Part shown: in pieces, positions 9,301 to 20,572 of the stretch
Layout: each line of letters begins with the position of its first letter
Position numbering within the stretch: position 1 is the first letter of the stretch
Translations under genes and position numbers: made by a program
The notes under the pieces: generated by a model
What the model was told of the DNA's origin: nothing
Database searches by the model: none
What the model saw: the letters and a program-made list of their open reading frames with translations, nothing else
Assembly: GCF_009729075.1 (NCBI RefSeq)
Contig: NZ_VTGY01000003.1
Coordinates: forward strand, 1-64,000
Reading direction: 5' to 3'
Origin: Mycolicibacterium sp. CBMA 226
GTDB lineage: Bacteria > Actinomycetota > Actinomycetes > Mycobacteriales > Mycobacteriaceae
DNA: 64,000 bases

Positions 9301-9751
9301 GATCCGGGCGGTATTTCCCGACCAGTTCCCGCAGGCGGTCCATCGCCTCGACGGCGCGGGCCTTGTCGACCGACTGGATGGCCATGATGGGGACGTATTC
9401 GTCGTCGGGCAGGTCCACGCGGGCCCACCGCGCCCCGAGAGGGAACGACACCCCGACCACGTCGGGCCAGGGAATGGTCTTGTCGCTCAACACGTTACGC
9501 ACCACGATGCCGGCCGGCCCGACGCGCAGCCGGGACCGGGTCGGTAGCAACACCGCCCCGGCCAGGATCAGCCCGAGCAACGCCATGGACACCTGGTCGG
9601 AGGTCTGGAAGATGACGCCGGTGGCACCGATTTTCAGTAGCGCGCCCACCGTGATGTGGACGATGATGATGACGGCGGCCGCGGCGTAGGCCACATACTT
9701 CACGCGCTGCGGCCGGACCTCCAGGTCCCAGCTGTTGGTTTCCTCAGCCAT
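9275..9751 (-). CDS. PH-domain membrane protein (Rv1417-like)
   Basis: A protein of 158 residues from ATG 9751; a TTG at 9757, touching the ribH stop, would add two. Two hydrophobic segments near residues 20-37 (VAYAAAAVIIIVHITVGAL) and 57-72 (ALLGLILAGAVLLP) precede a bacterial PH-like domain (RLRVGPAGIVVRNVL, IPWPDVVGVSFP). Function is unknown; the gene keeps the same place next to ribH in M. tuberculosis (Rv1417). It is the distal gene of the ribBA-ribH unit and converges with the acetyltransferase, with overlapping 3' ends. Confidence 0.85.
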   Translation of the reverse strand: MAEETNSWDLEVRPQRVKYVAYAAAAVIIIVHITVGALLKIGATGVIFQTSDQVSMALLGLILAGAVLLPTRSRLRVGPAGIVVRNVLSDKTIPWPDVVGVSFPLGARWARVDLPDDEYVPIMAIQSVDKARAVEAMDRLRELVGKYRPDLSSASTTS

Positions 9752-9757
9752 CCGCAA

Positions 9758-11496
<1,739 letters not shown>

Positions 11497-11532
11497 CCTT
11501 GCCGTGGCCGCATCAGGGCCATGTTGATCACC

Positions 11533-11589
11533 TACCAGTATGAACCACTGGTACCGGCCGACTTACTCCCGCCGGTCCGCTCAGCGGAC
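11533..11589. promoter_or_regulatory. Two palindromes between ribE and ribBA
   Basis: The 109-bp gap holds a hairpin with 7-bp arms (TACCAGT 11533-11539, ACTGGTA 11547-11553) and a 15-bp near-continuous palindrome GTCCGCTCAGCGGAC at 575-589 of the 11-kb block (11575-11589). Either could act as an intercistronic processing site or protein-binding site before ribBA. The conserved elements of an FMN riboswitch were not recognised. Confidence 0.35.
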
Positions 11590-11605
11590 ACGGCAGGACC
11601 GCGCG

Positions 11606-12214
11606 CTACTGCGCCGGGGTGAGCAGGCGCTCGACGTATTTGGCGATGACGTCGACTTCCAGGTTCACCGTGGTGCCCACCGGGGCCCGGCCCAGCGTCG
11701 TCAGCTGCAACGTCGTTGGGATGAGAGAGATCTCGAACCAGTCGCCCTGCTCGTCGCGGCCCAGGCCGGACACCGTCAGCGACACCCCGTCCACCGTGAT
11801 CGAGCCCTTTTCCACCACGTACCGGGCCAGCTGCGGCGGCAGCGCGATGCGCACGACCTCCCAGTGCTCGGACGGTGTGCGCGACAACACAGTGCCCGTC
11901 CCGTCGACGTGGCCCTGCACGATGTGTCCGCCCAGCCGGCTGTTGATCGCCGCGGCGCGCTCCAGGTTCACCCGGCCGCCGACCTCGACGCCGCCGAGGC
12001 TGGAGCGGTTCAGCGTCTCGGCCATCACATCAGCGGAGAACGCGCCGTCGGGCAGCACGTCCACGACCGTCAGGCAGACCCCGTTCACCGCGATGGAGTC
12101 ACCGTGCCCGGCATCGGTGGTGACCAGCGGGCCGCGGATGACGAACCGCGCCGCGTCGGCCAGTTGGTCCTTGCTGACGATCTCGCCGAGCTCTTCGACA
12201 ATGCCGGTGAACAT
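11606..12214 (-). CDS. ribE: Riboflavin synthase alpha subunit
   Basis: A 202-residue trimeric riboflavin synthase (ribC of M. tuberculosis, Rv1412) that dismutates two 6,7-dimethyl-8-ribityllumazines to riboflavin. Two lumazine-binding repeats are seen: MFTGIVEELGEIVSKDQ...GDSIAVNGVCLTVVD in the first (1-95) and GHIVQGHVDGTGTV...GSITVDGVSLTVSGL in the second (96-195). It starts with the invariant MFTGIVEE at 12214. It is divergent from lprG, with about 70 bp between the starts that must hold both promoters. Confidence 0.96.
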   Translation of the reverse strand: MFTGIVEELGEIVSKDQLADAARFVIRGPLVTTDAGHGDSIAVNGVCLTVVDVLPDGAFSADVMAETLNRSSLGGVEVGGRVNLERAAAINSRLGGHIVQGHVDGTGTVLSRTPSEHWEVVRIALPPQLARYVVEKGSITVDGVSLTVSGLGRDEQGDWFEISLIPTTLQLTTLGRAPVGTTVNLEVDVIAKYVERLLTPAQ

Positions 12215-12283
12215 GGCGCTCAGCCTAGCCAGTACCCGATCGAGGCAACTTGTTAGTCGGCCGCACCTATTACGATGCAGGGC

Positions 12284-13000
12284 ATGCAGACGCGCAAACG
12301 CTCCGCCATGCTTGTTTCCCTACTCTCCACCGTGATGGCCGGGGTACTCCTGGTCTCCGGATGCTCGAAGTCCGAGGCTCCCTCGGCGCCGCTGCCCGAT
12401 GCCGCGGCGCTCCTCAAGCAGTCCGCGGACACCACCCGTGGCCAGCAGAGCGTGCACCTCGTCCTGACCGTCAACGGCAAGATCGCCAAGCTCACGGTCA
12501 CCAAGCTGACGGGTGACATGACGCTGACCCCGGCCGTCGCCGGCCAGGGCAAGGCGAACCTGTCGGTGGGCGGCATGGGCGTCCAGGACGCGCCGTTCGT
12601 GGTCTACGACAACCACCTGTACGCGTCGCTGTCGTCCGGTGGCCCGCTGTCCGACTTCGGTCCGGCCGACGCCATCTACGACATCTCGGCCATCCTGCGC
12701 CCGGACACCGGACTGGCCAACATCCTGGACAACTTCACCGATGCCAAGGCCGTGGGCCGCGAGGACATCAACGGCGTGAAGACCGTCAAGGTCACCGGCA
12801 CCGTCAGCGCCGACGCGGTGAACAAGATCGCCCCGCAGCTCAAGGTCACGAACGCACTGCCGAGCACCGCGTGGATCCAGGAAGACGGCAACCACCAGTT
12901 GGCGCAGGCGCAGCTGGAGACCAGCCCGGGCAACAGCCTGCAGATGACGCTGACGGACTGGGGTAAGCCGGTCACCGTCAACAAGCCCGACGTTCAGTAA
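12284..13000 (+). CDS. lprG: LprG, lipoprotein carrier of triacylated lipids
   Basis: A 238-residue lipoprotein (Rv1411c family). Residues 1-26 form a type II signal peptide ending in the lipobox VSGC. The mature LppX/LprG fold follows with family-specific [29 protein letters not shown] and [16 protein letters not shown]. LprG binds triacylglycerol, lipomannan and LAM in a hydrophobic pocket and hands lipid across the periplasm in concert with the P55 pump. An ATG at 12275 gives MQGMQTRK; I prefer 12284 (MQTRKRS). The stop and the P55 start share one base (TAATG at 12998-13002), so the pair is coupled. Confidence 0.95.
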   Translation: MQTRKRSAMLVSLLSTVMAGVLLVSGCSKSEAPSAPLPDAAALLKQSADTTRGQQSVHLVLTVNGKIAKLTVTKLTGDMTLTPAVAGQGKANLSVGGMGVQDAPFVVYDNHLYASLSSGGPLSDFGPADAIYDISAILRPDTGLANILDNFTDAKAVGREDINGVKTVKVTGTVSADAVNKIAPQLKVTNALPSTAWIQEDGNHQLAQAQLETSPGNSLQMTLTDWGKPVTVNKPDVQ

Positions 13001-14577
13001 TGGCCGGGGGTAACAACCGGCACGTCGCCATAGCCGCTGGCAGTCTCGCGGTCCTGCTCGGCGCGCTCGACACCTATGTCGTCGTGACGATCATGACCGA
13101 CATGATGAAGGACCCGCCGGACGGCATCGGCATCCCGATCAACAAGATCCAGCAGGTCACCCCGGTGGTCACCTGGTATCTGCTGGGCTACATCGCGGCG
13201 ATGCCGCTGCTGGGCCGGGCCTCGGACCGGTTCGGTCGCAAACTGGTGCTGCAGGCCAGCCTGGCCCTGTTCGCGGTGGGTTCGATCGTCACGGCGATGG
13301 CCGGCATGTTCGCCCCGGCGAACGACATGATCGAGCCGCTGATCCAGCTGGTCGTCGGCCGGACCATCCAGGGTGTCGCCAGCGGCGCGCTGTTGCCGGT
13401 GACGCTGGCACTGGCCGCCGATCTGTGGGCGGCGCGCAACCGCGCCGGGGTGCTGGGCGGTATCGGTGCCGCGCAGGAACTGGGCAGCGTGCTCGGCCCG
13501 ATGTATGGCGTGGCCGTCGTCTGGCTGCTGAACGACTGGCGTGATGTCTTTTGGATCAACGTGCCGCTGACGATCGCGGCCATGGTGATGATCCACTTCA
13601 GTCTGCCCTCGCGCGCAGAGACCGAGACGCCGGAGAAGATCGATGTGCTCGGTGGCGTCCTGCTGGCCGTCGCGCTCGGGCTGGCGACCTGGGGTCTGTA
13701 CAACCCCAACCCGGACGGCAAGCAGGTGCTGCCGGAAAACGGTCCGCCGTTGCTGATCGCCGCGGCAGTCGTGGCCGTCGCGTTCTTCGTCTGGGAGAAG
13801 ATCGCCCGCACGAAGCTGATCGATCCGGTCGGCGTGCATTTCCGGCCGTTCCTGGCCGGTCTGGCCTCGTCGCTGTGCGCGGGCGCGGCACTGATGGTCA
13901 CGCTGGTGAACGTCGAGCTGTTCAGCCGCGGCGTGCTCGGCATCGACCAGGCCCACGCGATCTTCAAGCTGGCGTGGTTCCTGGGCGCACTGCCGGTCGG
14001 TGCGCTGGCAGGCGGGTGGATCGCCACCCGGATCGGCGACCGGATCGTCGCGTTCGCCGGTCTGCTCATCGCCGCCGCCGCGTATCTGCTGGTGTCGCAC
14101 TGGGACATGAATGTGCTGGACGCCACGCACGATCTCGCGATCGTCACGCTGCCCAAGCTGCCGACCGATCTGATCATCGCCGGCCTGGGGCTGGGGCTGG
14201 TCATCGGACCGCTGACGTCGGCGACCCTGCGGGTCGTCCCGACGGCGCAGCACGGCATCGCCTCGGCCGCGGTCGTGGTGTCCCGCATGATCGGCATGTT
14301 GATCGGCATGGCGGCGCTGTCGGCGTGGGGTCTGTACAAGGTCCAGCAGGCGCTGGCCTCGATGCCTCCGGTCAAGGGTGTCGACCTGGCCGACGCGGCG
14401 GAACAGATCGCGAAGAATACGAGGACGGCGTACACCATGCAGTACAGCTCGATCTTCCTGATCACCGCCTTCGTCTGCGTGGCGGGCGCGCTGGCGGGTC
14501 TGCTGATCGCCGGCCGCCACGAGCAGGCCGACGAACCGGAGACGGCTCCTGAGGTCGATCCCGCGCCGGTGGCCTAG
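13000..14577 (+). CDS. P55, MFS lipid/drug exporter
   Basis: A 525-residue major facilitator of the 14-helix drug/proton antiporter class (Rv1410c, P55). Visible signatures are the motif-A loop [11 protein letters not shown] after helix 2 and motif C-like [18 protein letters not shown] in helix 5. It exports triacylglycerol together with LprG and contributes to intrinsic resistance. The region after helix 8 contains [17 protein letters not shown]. It starts inside the lprG stop codon and is followed 25 bases after its own stop by a strong terminator, so lprG-P55 is a two-gene operon. Confidence 0.95.
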   Translation: MAGGNNRHVAIAAGSLAVLLGALDTYVVVTIMTDMMKDPPDGIGIPINKIQQVTPVVTWYLLGYIAAMPLLGRASDRFGRKLVLQASLALFAVGSIVTAMAGMFAPANDMIEPLIQLVVGRTIQGVASGALLPVTLALAADLWAARNRAGVLGGIGAAQELGSVLGPMYGVAVVWLLNDWRDVFWINVPLTIAAMVMIHFSLPSRAETETPEKIDVLGGVLLAVALGLATWGLYNPNPDGKQVLPENGPPLLIAAAVVAVAFFVWEKIARTKLIDPVGVHFRPFLAGLASSLCAGAALMVTLVNVELFSRGVLGIDQAHAIFKLAWFLGALPVGALAGGWIATRIGDRIVAFAGLLIAAAAYLLVSHWDMNVLDATHDLAIVTLPKLPTDLIIAGLGLGLVIGPLTSATLRVVPTAQHGIASAAVVVSRMIGMLIGMAALSAWGLYKVQQALASMPPVKGVDLADAAEQIAKNTRTAYTMQYSSIFLITAFVCVAGALAGLLIAGRHEQADEPETAPEVDPAPVA

Positions 14578-14602
14578 GGCGTAGCCAACCAAGGCGTAAA
14601 CA

Positions 14603-14645
14603 AACGGAGCCGCAGAGTCAGTCGACTCTGCGGCTCCGTTGTTTC
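14603..14645. terminator. Strong terminator after P55
   Basis: A 17-bp perfect stem (AACGGAGCCGCAGAGTC, 14603-14619; mirror 14624-14640) with a 4-base loop AGTC and a short T run. It ends the lprG-P55 operon. Because it has AA on one side and TT on the other it could also stop transcription of the small minus-strand gene. Confidence 0.92.
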
Positions 14646-14689
14646 GTCAGCGGTTCGCGTTATCAGCGCGCAATTTCATCCGCGCCGGC

Positions 14690-14935
14690 TCAGCACCGCT
14701 CCAGGCCCGGGCGCATCAGCACCACGTTGTCCGGGACGTACGCCGGGGTCGGTGCGGGCGCGGGAACCGGCTGGGGCCCGTTCGCGTGTGCGGCGAGGCG
14801 TTCAAGCGCCACGTCCACGGCCTCGTCGAAGTCCTCGACGACACTCAGCACGGCCCGCAGGGGCCGGCGGAACACCATGTCCTTAATGTCGTCTTCACTC
14901 GGACGGAAGCTGAGCCAGTCCTGCAGTGCAGTCAT
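14690..14935 (-). CDS. Small conserved-looking protein, unknown function
   Basis: An 81-residue acidic protein starting MTALQDWLSFRPSEDDIKDM behind an AAAGGA ribosome binding site. The first half is mixed helical (RAVLSVVEDFDEAVDVALER); the second half is Pro/Ala-rich (PQPVPAPAPTPAYVPDN). No signal peptide, membrane segment or known domain is seen. It stands alone between the P55 terminator and ribD, on the minus strand. Coding evidence is moderate: good start context, start and stop close to the terminator, and third-position GC bias. I do not recognise the family. Confidence 0.6.
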   Translation of the reverse strand: MTALQDWLSFRPSEDDIKDMVFRRPLRAVLSVVEDFDEAVDVALERLAAHANGPQPVPAPAPTPAYVPDNVVLMRPGLERC

Positions 14936-15261
14936 GCTCGTATCCTTTGCTCGTGATCACCTTCGCTCTAACGACATCGGTGAGCGCGATATTTCGGCCG
15001 GGTCCAGGCGACCCGGTCTGTCCCCCTAATTTTACGGATGCGAAATCGTGGCCTCCTGCGCGAACGCGGCACCGTCGGTCTCGAACTGGTAACGATTAGC
15101 AAAACTAAAGATGGGGGCCGGTGAGCCCACTCACACTGCGCGCCAAGGTGAATCGCACGTCTCAGCTCATGGCGGGAATCAAGCGGGAGGCGCCGAACGG
15201 GTTCACGTCGGCCCGGGCGCGCCGGCGAAGTGCAAAGAGTTCGCTGGAAATCCCGGAGCAA
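14936..15261. other. Intergenic stretch upstream of the 81-residue gene
   Basis: 326 bases between ribD and the small gene. It should hold the promoter and leader of the 81-residue gene on the minus strand. A relatively AT-rich patch (AACGATTAGCAAAACTAAAG around 15089-15108) is a possible promoter core. Long reading frames here are antisense extensions from ribD, and no convincing gene or RNA was found. Confidence 0.5.
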
Positions 15262-16272
15262 TCAATTCGGCACGAGGCTCAGGCGTACGTCGGCGCCGAT
15301 GGTCTCGACCCCGTCGAATCGCCAGCGGCCGGCCTGCGAAATGGTCGTCACCCCGGCATCGTCGATCGCCGTGATCGGTCCGCCCAGCAGCATCGGCGCC
15401 AGGTAGGCCAGAATCCGGTCCACCAATCCGGCCCGGACGAATGCGCCGGCCAGCGTCGGACCGCCCTCGAGGATCACGTCGGTCCGATCCGACAGCGCCT
15501 GGATCACCTCGAGCGGATCGTGCGTCCGGATCACCATCGTCCGGGAATCGTCGTTCAGGACGTTCGACTCAGACGAGATCTCACGCTCGCCGACCACCAC
15601 CCGCAGCGGCTGACGAGCCGCCAGGGTCCCGTCTGCCAGGCGGGCCGTCAGCGAAGGGTCGTCGGCCAGCACCGTGCCGGTCCCGACGACGATGGCGTCG
15701 GCGACCCCGCGGTGCCGGTGGACGTCGGCCCGGGCCGCCGCGCCCGTGATCCACTGACTGGTCCCGTCTGCCGCGGCGCTGCGGCCGTCGACGCTGGCCG
15801 CGAATTTCCACGTCACGTGGGGTCGCCCGGTGCGCTGGCGATGCAGCCATTCGCGCAGCGGCCCGCCGGCGACTTCGTCGGCCAGGACGCCCGAGGTCAC
15901 CGTCACCCCCGCGGCGGTCAATCGTTCCGCACCGCCCGCGGCCACCGGATTCGGGTCGGCCACGGCGAACACCACGGCCGCGACCCCGGCCGCCAGCAGC
16001 GCGTCGACGCAGGGACCGGTGCGGCCCTGGTGATTGCACGGCTCCAGCGTCACCACGGCGGTGCCGCCCATGGCCCGGGTGCCGGCTCGCCACAGCGCCA
16101 TCACCTCGGCGTGCGCCGCCCCCGGCGGCTGGGTGCCACCGATACCGGCCACCTCACCGTCACGGTCCAGGATCACCGCGCCGACGGGCGGATTCGGGTA
16201 GGTCGTGCCTTTGACCGCGTCGGCCTGGCCGATGGCCAGCCGCATGGCAGCTGCCAGCGCGTCCGGCGTCAC
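15262..16272 (-). CDS. ribD: Bifunctional deaminase/reductase RibD
   Basis: A 336-residue enzyme for the second and third steps of riboflavin synthesis (ribG, Rv1409). The N-terminal cytidine-deaminase-like domain (1-145) carries the zinc site HAEVMAL and [11 protein letters not shown]. The C-terminal reductase domain (about 150-330) shows [18 protein letters not shown] and [20 protein letters not shown]. It overlaps rpe by 4 bp (16269-16272). It is separated from the other rib genes by lprG-P55 and is transcribed with fmt-rsmB-rpe. Confidence 0.96.
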   Translation of the reverse strand: MTPDALAAAMRLAIGQADAVKGTTYPNPPVGAVILDRDGEVAGIGGTQPPGAAHAEVMALWRAGTRAMGGTAVVTLEPCNHQGRTGPCVDALLAAGVAAVVFAVADPNPVAAGGAERLTAAGVTVTSGVLADEVAGGPLREWLHRQRTGRPHVTWKFAASVDGRSAAADGTSQWITGAAARADVHRHRGVADAIVVGTGTVLADDPSLTARLADGTLAARQPLRVVVGEREISSESNVLNDDSRTMVIRTHDPLEVIQALSDRTDVILEGGPTLAGAFVRAGLVDRILAYLAPMLLGGPITAIDDAGVTTISQAGRWRFDGVETIGADVRLSLVPN

Positions 16273-16946
16273 AGCACGAGATGCGGCGAAGCAGCTGCGG
16301 CCTGGCGGCGCAGCGACTCGACCGCGGCACCCGGGTCTGCGGCGTTGTACACGGCAGAGCCCGCGACGAAGCAGTCGACGCCGGCCGCTGCGGCCGCCTC
16401 GATGGTCTCGTCGTTGATACCGCCGTCGATCTCGACGACCAGGGTCAGCTCACCGGAGTCGACCAGCCGGCGCACCGCGCTGACCTTGGGCAGCACCTCG
16501 GCGATGAACTTCTGGCCGCCGAACCCGGGCTCGACGGACATCACCAGCAGGGTGTCGAAGTCGCGCAGGATCTCGAGATACGGCTCGATCGGCGTGCCGG
16601 GCTTGACGGACAGGCCCGCCTTGGCGCCGGCGGCCCGGATGTCGCGGGCGACGGAGATCGGGTCATCGGTGGCCTCGGCATGGAACGTGACGTTGTACGC
16701 GCCGGCCTCAGCGTAGGACGGGGCCCAGCGCTTCGGGTCCTCGATCATCAGATGGCAGTCCATCGGGATGTCGGTGACCTTCAGCAGGCTCTCGACGACC
16801 GGCAGCCCCAGCGTCAGGTTGGGGACGAAATGGTTGTCCATGACGTCGACGTGCAGCCAGTCGGCGCCCTCGACGGCCGCGGTCTCGTCGGCGAGCCGGG
16901 CGAAGTCGGCCGAAAGGATGGACGGAGCGATCATTGGGCCTGCCAT
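16269..16946 (-). CDS. rpe: Ribulose-phosphate 3-epimerase
   Basis: A 225-residue TIM-barrel epimerase interconverting ribulose-5-P and xylulose-5-P, a pentose phosphate step that supplies ribulose-5-P for riboflavin. Signatures: [27 protein letters not shown] (metal-binding HVDVMD), [13 protein letters not shown] and [12 protein letters not shown]. The start is ATG 16946 (MAGPMIAPS); longer readings upstream run antisense-like through rsmB. It overlaps ribD by ATGA and lies 5 bp after the rsmB stop. Confidence 0.96.
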   Translation of the reverse strand: MAGPMIAPSILSADFARLADETAAVEGADWLHVDVMDNHFVPNLTLGLPVVESLLKVTDIPMDCHLMIEDPKRWAPSYAEAGAYNVTFHAEATDDPISVARDIRAAGAKAGLSVKPGTPIEPYLEILRDFDTLLVMSVEPGFGGQKFIAEVLPKVSAVRRLVDSGELTLVVEIDGGINDETIEAAAAAGVDCFVAGSAVYNAADPGAAVESLRRQAAAASPHLVL

Positions 16947-16951
16947 GGCGG

Positions 16952-18490
16952 TCAGACTACTTTGAGCGCGGCCGCGAACATCGCATCGGTGCCATGCCGA
17001 TGCGGCCACAACTGCACGTGCGGTCCGGGCCCGAGCCGGTCCGCGGGCGCGAACAGCGGGCGGGCGTCGATCTGTTCGACCGGCTGGCGACGCACCGCGT
17101 CGGCGATCACCCCGACCGTCTCGGCCAGGTGCGGCGAACACGTCGCGTAGAGCACCACGCCGCCGGGACGGGTGAGTTTGATTGCCGCAGCGAGCAATTC
17201 ACGCTGCAGCCGGGCCAGGCCGGGCACGTCCGACGGCTGCCGGCGCCACCGTGCCTCAGGCCGACGACGTAGCGCGCCCAGGCCCGTGCAGGGCGCGTCG
17301 ACCAGCACCCGGTCGAAGGAGCCGGGCGCCAGGCCCGACTCGCGGCCGTCGACCCGCAGCACCTCGACACCCAGGCCGGTGGTGTTGCGCTCCACGAGAT
17401 CGGCCCGGTGCTCCGCGGGTTCGACCGCGGTCACGGTAGCGCCGGACTGCGCGGCGATGGCCGCGAGCATCGCGGTCTTGCCGCCGGGACCCGAACACAG
17501 ATCCAGCCAGCGGGTGTCATTGCCCTCCAGCGCCACCTCGATCAGTGCCCGGGCCACCAACTGGCTGCCCTCGTCCTGCACCTGCGCCAGGCCCTCGCGG
17601 ATCGGGTCGAGCTGGCCGGGGTCACCGCCCGGCAGGTACACCGCGTACGGCGAGAACCGGCCGACGTCGCCGCCGACCGCCGCGGCGAGCTCGTCGGCGC
17701 TGATTTCGCCGGGCCGCGCCGCCAGGTGCACCACGGGGCGTTCGTCGTCGCTCGTGAGCATGGCGTCCAGCTCCCCCGCGTCGGCACCCAGGGCGTCGGC
17801 GAACGACTGGGCCACCCAGCGCGGGTGCGCATGGGTGAAAGCGGTGTGGCCGATCGGATCGGCGGCGGCCGACGGCGCGAGCTCGGCGACCCAGGCGGCC
17901 TCATCCTTGCCCGCGATGGTCCGCAGCACACCGTTGACGAAACCCGCACGCACCGAATCGAATTCGAAGCCGGCCTGTTCGACGGTGGTGTCCACGGCGG
18001 CGTGGGCGTCGACCCGGGTGCGGAGCAACTGGTAGGCGCCGAGGCGCAGCAGATCCAGCAGCACGGGGTCGATCCGCTCGGTCGGTCGCCCGGCGGCGCT
18101 CTCGATCACCGCGTCGAGCAGCCCGACGCTGCGGCAGGTGCCGTAGGTCAGTTCGGTGGCGAAAGCCGCGTCCCGGCCGGTGATGTCGCGCTCGCGCAGG
18201 ATGGCCGGCAGCGCCAGGTTGGCGTATGCGTCACGCTCGGACACGGCCCGCAGCACGTCGAACGCGGCCTGGCGAGCCGGATCGAGCGGTTTGCGGCGCG
18301 GGCCGCGGGGCCGGCGTTCGGCGTCGGCCGGTCGGGACGGCGTCCGGCCCGGCTGCCGGTCCTGGCGATCCCGGCCACCGGAGCGGCCCTGATTGTCGGG
18401 ACGGCCCGGCCGGCCCCGATCACCGCCGTTCCTGCCGCGGTCCCGTCCGCCACGTCCTTCGCGTCCAGCGCTGCTGCTTCGTTCGGTCAC
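16952..18490 (-). CDS. rsmB: 16S rRNA m5C967 methyltransferase (RsmB/Fmu)
   Basis: A 512-residue protein from GTG 18490, which overlaps the fmt stop as GTGA. About 65 N-terminal residues are Arg/Gly-rich and low complexity ([19 protein letters not shown]), a variable mycobacterial tail that may help RNA binding. A NusB-like domain follows ([20 protein letters not shown]). The SAM-dependent domain shows [14 protein letters not shown] (motif I), [19 protein letters not shown] (motif IV, PC cysteine) and [11 protein letters not shown] (motif VI, catalytic TC cysteine). Both catalytic cysteines are present. Confidence 0.94.
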   Translation of the reverse strand: MTERSSSAGREGRGGRDRGRNGGDRGRPGRPDNQGRSGGRDRQDRQPGRTPSRPADAERRPRGPRRKPLDPARQAAFDVLRAVSERDAYANLALPAILRERDITGRDAAFATELTYGTCRSVGLLDAVIESAAGRPTERIDPVLLDLLRLGAYQLLRTRVDAHAAVDTTVEQAGFEFDSVRAGFVNGVLRTIAGKDEAAWVAELAPSAAADPIGHTAFTHAHPRWVAQSFADALGADAGELDAMLTSDDERPVVHLAARPGEISADELAAAVGGDVGRFSPYAVYLPGGDPGQLDPIREGLAQVQDEGSQLVARALIEVALEGNDTRWLDLCSGPGGKTAMLAAIAAQSGATVTAVEPAEHRADLVERNTTGLGVEVLRVDGRESGLAPGSFDRVLVDAPCTGLGALRRRPEARWRRQPSDVPGLARLQRELLAAAIKLTRPGGVVLYATCSPHLAETVGVIADAVRRQPVEQIDARPLFAPADRLGPGPHVQLWPHRHGTDAMFAAALKVV

Positions 18491-19413
18491 CGGGCCACCA
18501 CACCTTCGTCCAGCCGGGCGCCGCGCGCCCAGTCCGCTGCATTCATCAATTTCTTGCCCGGCGGTTGGACCATGCCCAGGCGCACCGGAGTGCTCCCGGT
18601 ACCGATCAGCACGCCTGCCTTCTGCACCCGAATTGCACCGGGCGCCAACGGTTCTGCCTCGACCGGGATCACCGGACCGAGCTTGACCCGCAGGTCGCCG
18701 ATCTCGGTCCACGCCCCGGGGTTCGGGGACACCGCACGGATACGGCGGTCGACGACATGTGCCGGCAGGTCCCAGCGCACCCGCGCGTCCTCCACCGTGA
18801 CCTTGGGGGCGACCGTCACACCGTCGGTGGGCTGCGGCACGGCGGTCAGCGTGCCGTCCTCGACGCCGTCGAGCGTCGTCTCCAGGAGGCCGGCGCCGGC
18901 CTCGGCCAACCGGGCCAGCAGATCACCCGCCGTGTCGATGGTCCGCACGTTCTCGGTGAGCACGCCGTATACCGGACCGGAGTCCAGGGCACGCTCGATG
19001 AGAAACGTGGTGGCGCCGGTCACCTCGTCGCCCGCGGCGATGGCGGCCTGCACCGGGGCCGCGCCACGCCAGGCCGGCAGCACCGAGAAGTGCAGGTTGA
19101 TCCAGCCAAGCCGGGGCACCGCCAGCAGCTCGTCGCGCAGCAGCGCGCCGTATGCGACGACGGCGCAGCAGTCCGGTGCCAGCTCCGCCAGTTCGGCGAC
19201 AAACTCGGGATCGTTCGGCTTGGCGGGTCGCAGGACCGGAATGCCTTCCGCCAGAGCAAGTTCCGCGACCGGGGACGGGGCCGGCTTACCGCGCCGACCG
19301 GCGGCCGCATCGGGACGGGTCAGCACCGCGACCACCTCGTGGCGGGGCGAGGCGATGAGCCGGCGCAACGAAGGCAGCGCGGGTTCCGGTGTTCCGGCAA
19401 ATACTATGCGCAC
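18487..19413 (-). CDS. fmt: Methionyl-tRNA formyltransferase
   Basis: A 308-residue enzyme formylating initiator Met-tRNA with 10-formyl-THF. The N-terminus [19 protein letters not shown] is the family start. The active-site block [20 protein letters not shown] holds the N-x-H...SxLPxxRG(A)APxxxA signature, and the C-terminal OB-like domain follows. The start used is GTG 19413; longer frames upstream are non-coding. First gene of fmt-rsmB-rpe-ribD. Confidence 0.95.
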   Translation of the reverse strand: MRIVFAGTPEPALPSLRRLIASPRHEVVAVLTRPDAAAGRRGKPAPSPVAELALAEGIPVLRPAKPNDPEFVAELAELAPDCCAVVAYGALLRDELLAVPRLGWINLHFSVLPAWRGAAPVQAAIAAGDEVTGATTFLIERALDSGPVYGVLTENVRTIDTAGDLLARLAEAGAGLLETTLDGVEDGTLTAVPQPTDGVTVAPKVTVEDARVRWDLPAHVVDRRIRAVSPNPGAWTEIGDLRVKLGPVIPVEAEPLAPGAIRVQKAGVLIGTGSTPVRLGMVQPPGKKLMNAADWARGARLDEGVVAR

Positions 19414-19492
19414 GAGGTACCAGGCTAGCCAACAAACGCGGGCTCGCGGTCCACGGTTGGAGCTCACCGGGCACCGGGCACCAAACGCGGGT

Positions 19493-19990
19493 TCAGGCGC
19501 GGTTGGCCTCGCGCTCGGCCCACCACTGCGGGGCGTCGATGAAGTGGTTGTCGTAGTCCGACTGGGCGGCGTCGATATCAGCGCGCGTGGCCTCGCCGGC
19601 CGCGAGCCGCTCGAGGAATCGGAAGTAGCCGTGGCGTTCCACGCCGGGCATGAGGGCGATGAGAACGCGGGCCGGCATCCCAGGGGCGGCACCGAACGCA
19701 TGCGGCATGAACTTGGGGACGACCATGGCCCCGCCGGCGGCGACTGTCACGATTTCGTCCCCCGCCATGACTTGAAGTTCGCCGTCAGCCACGTAGAACA
19801 GCTCGTCAGAGAGGGTGTGATAGTGCGGCATCGCACCGTCCGCGCCGCGGGTCATCGTCACCTCGACGGTGCTGACCGACCCGCCCGCCTCGCCTGAGTC
19901 GATGAGCAACCGCACGGAGGTGGAAGGACCGCCAATCACCTCGGCATCTTGGGGCCTGCGGATGGCGGCGGGGCGGGAATCGGTAGTCAT
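19493..19990 (-). CDS. Cupin-domain protein
   Basis: A 165-residue single-domain cupin. Motif 1 reads [18 protein letters not shown] (His, His, Glu metal ligands) and motif 2 reads [12 protein letters not shown] (the last His). The C-terminal tail ends in [14 protein letters not shown]. Such proteins are often small dioxygenases, isomerases or ligand sensors; the substrate is unknown. It is divergent from a MarR regulator, with 71 bp between starts holding three ATTCGAT-type repeats, so it is very probably the MarR target. Confidence 0.85.
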   Translation of the reverse strand: MTTDSRPAAIRRPQDAEVIGGPSTSVRLLIDSGEAGGSVSTVEVTMTRGADGAMPHYHTLSDELFYVADGELQVMAGDEIVTVAAGGAMVVPKFMPHAFGAAPGMPARVLIALMPGVERHGYFRFLERLAAGEATRADIDAAQSDYDNHFIDAPQWWAEREANRA

Positions 19991-20004
19991 GCGCGCTCCA
20001 GGTA

Positions 20005-20048
20005 ATTCGATGGGAGATAATTCGATACAAAATTATATTACATCGAAT
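20005..20048. promoter_or_regulatory. Candidate MarR operator array
   Basis: In this AT-rich 71-bp divergent gap the heptamer ATTCGAT occurs at 20005-20011 and 20020-20026 (15-bp register), and its inverse ATCGAAT at 20042-20048. The latter two form an inverted repeat with 15 bases between the arms. The spacing and symmetry fit dimer binding by the adjacent MarR protein, controlling both itself and the cupin gene. Confidence 0.65.
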
Positions 20049-20061
20049 AACATCTGGTCTT

Positions 20062-20568
20062 GTGGGCGCGGAGAAGACAGATGCGGTGGACGTGATCCAA
20101 GAGCAATGGCGGCGAGAGCGGCCAGACCTGGACGGTACGGCCATGGCCGTCCTCGGGCGGCTCGGCCGGCTCGCGGCCGCGGCAAGTGACCGAATCGAAT
20201 CGGTATTCACCGCACACGGATTACAGCGCGGCGAGTTCGATGTTCTTGCGACACTGCGGCGTTCGGGCAAGCCTTACGAGCTCAACCCCTCCGGCCTCGC
20301 CGACACTCTGATGATGTCGCGAGCCGGCATGACCAACCGCCTGGACCGGCTGGAGAAGGCCGGTCTGGTGCGACGAATCGCGGACGTGGACGACCGGCGC
20401 GCAATCCGGGTCGCGCTCACCAACCGAGGCCTGCATCTTGTCGACATCGCCGTGACCGAGCACTTCGAGAACGAAACCAACATCCTGTCCGTGCTCTCAG
20501 ATCGGGACCGCCACGAGTTCGACCGCATAACCCGGCTGCTGCTGGCCAGTTTCGAAGACGGTGCGTGA
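20062..20568 (+). CDS. MarR-family transcriptional regulator
   Basis: A 168-residue winged-helix regulator starting at GTG 20062. The DNA-binding part is LNPSGLADTLMMSRAGMTNRLDRLEKAGLV followed by the wing RRIADVDDRRAIRVALTNRG (RxxxxxDxR). N- and C-terminal helices (DGTAMAVLGRLGRLAAAASD, HEFDRITRLLLASFE) form the dimer domain. It sits between fmt and priA, the place held by the MarR gene Rv1404 in M. tuberculosis, but its divergent partner here is a cupin, not a methyltransferase. Its 3' end converges on priA. Confidence 0.9.
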   Translation: MGAEKTDAVDVIQEQWRRERPDLDGTAMAVLGRLGRLAAAASDRIESVFTAHGLQRGEFDVLATLRRSGKPYELNPSGLADTLMMSRAGMTNRLDRLEKAGLVRRIADVDDRRAIRVALTNRGLHLVDIAVTEHFENETNILSVLSDRDRHEFDRITRLLLASFEDGA

Positions 20569-20572
20569 CCCG

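Noticed and set aside
11497..11605. FMN riboswitch before ribBA
   Set aside because: The conserved AGGG and GG boxes of the element were not recognised and the gap is short.
12994..14592. 532-codon frame opposite P55
   Set aside because: Arg/Gln/His-rich antisense reading of a transporter with clear helices and motifs on the plus strand.
15121..16716. 531-codon plus-strand frame over ribD and rpe
   Set aside because: Antisense shadow with unusual composition; ribD and rpe are unmistakable on the other strand.
17408..19897. 829-codon plus-strand frame
   Set aside because: Antisense of rsmB, fmt and the cupin gene, all of which have clear family motifs.
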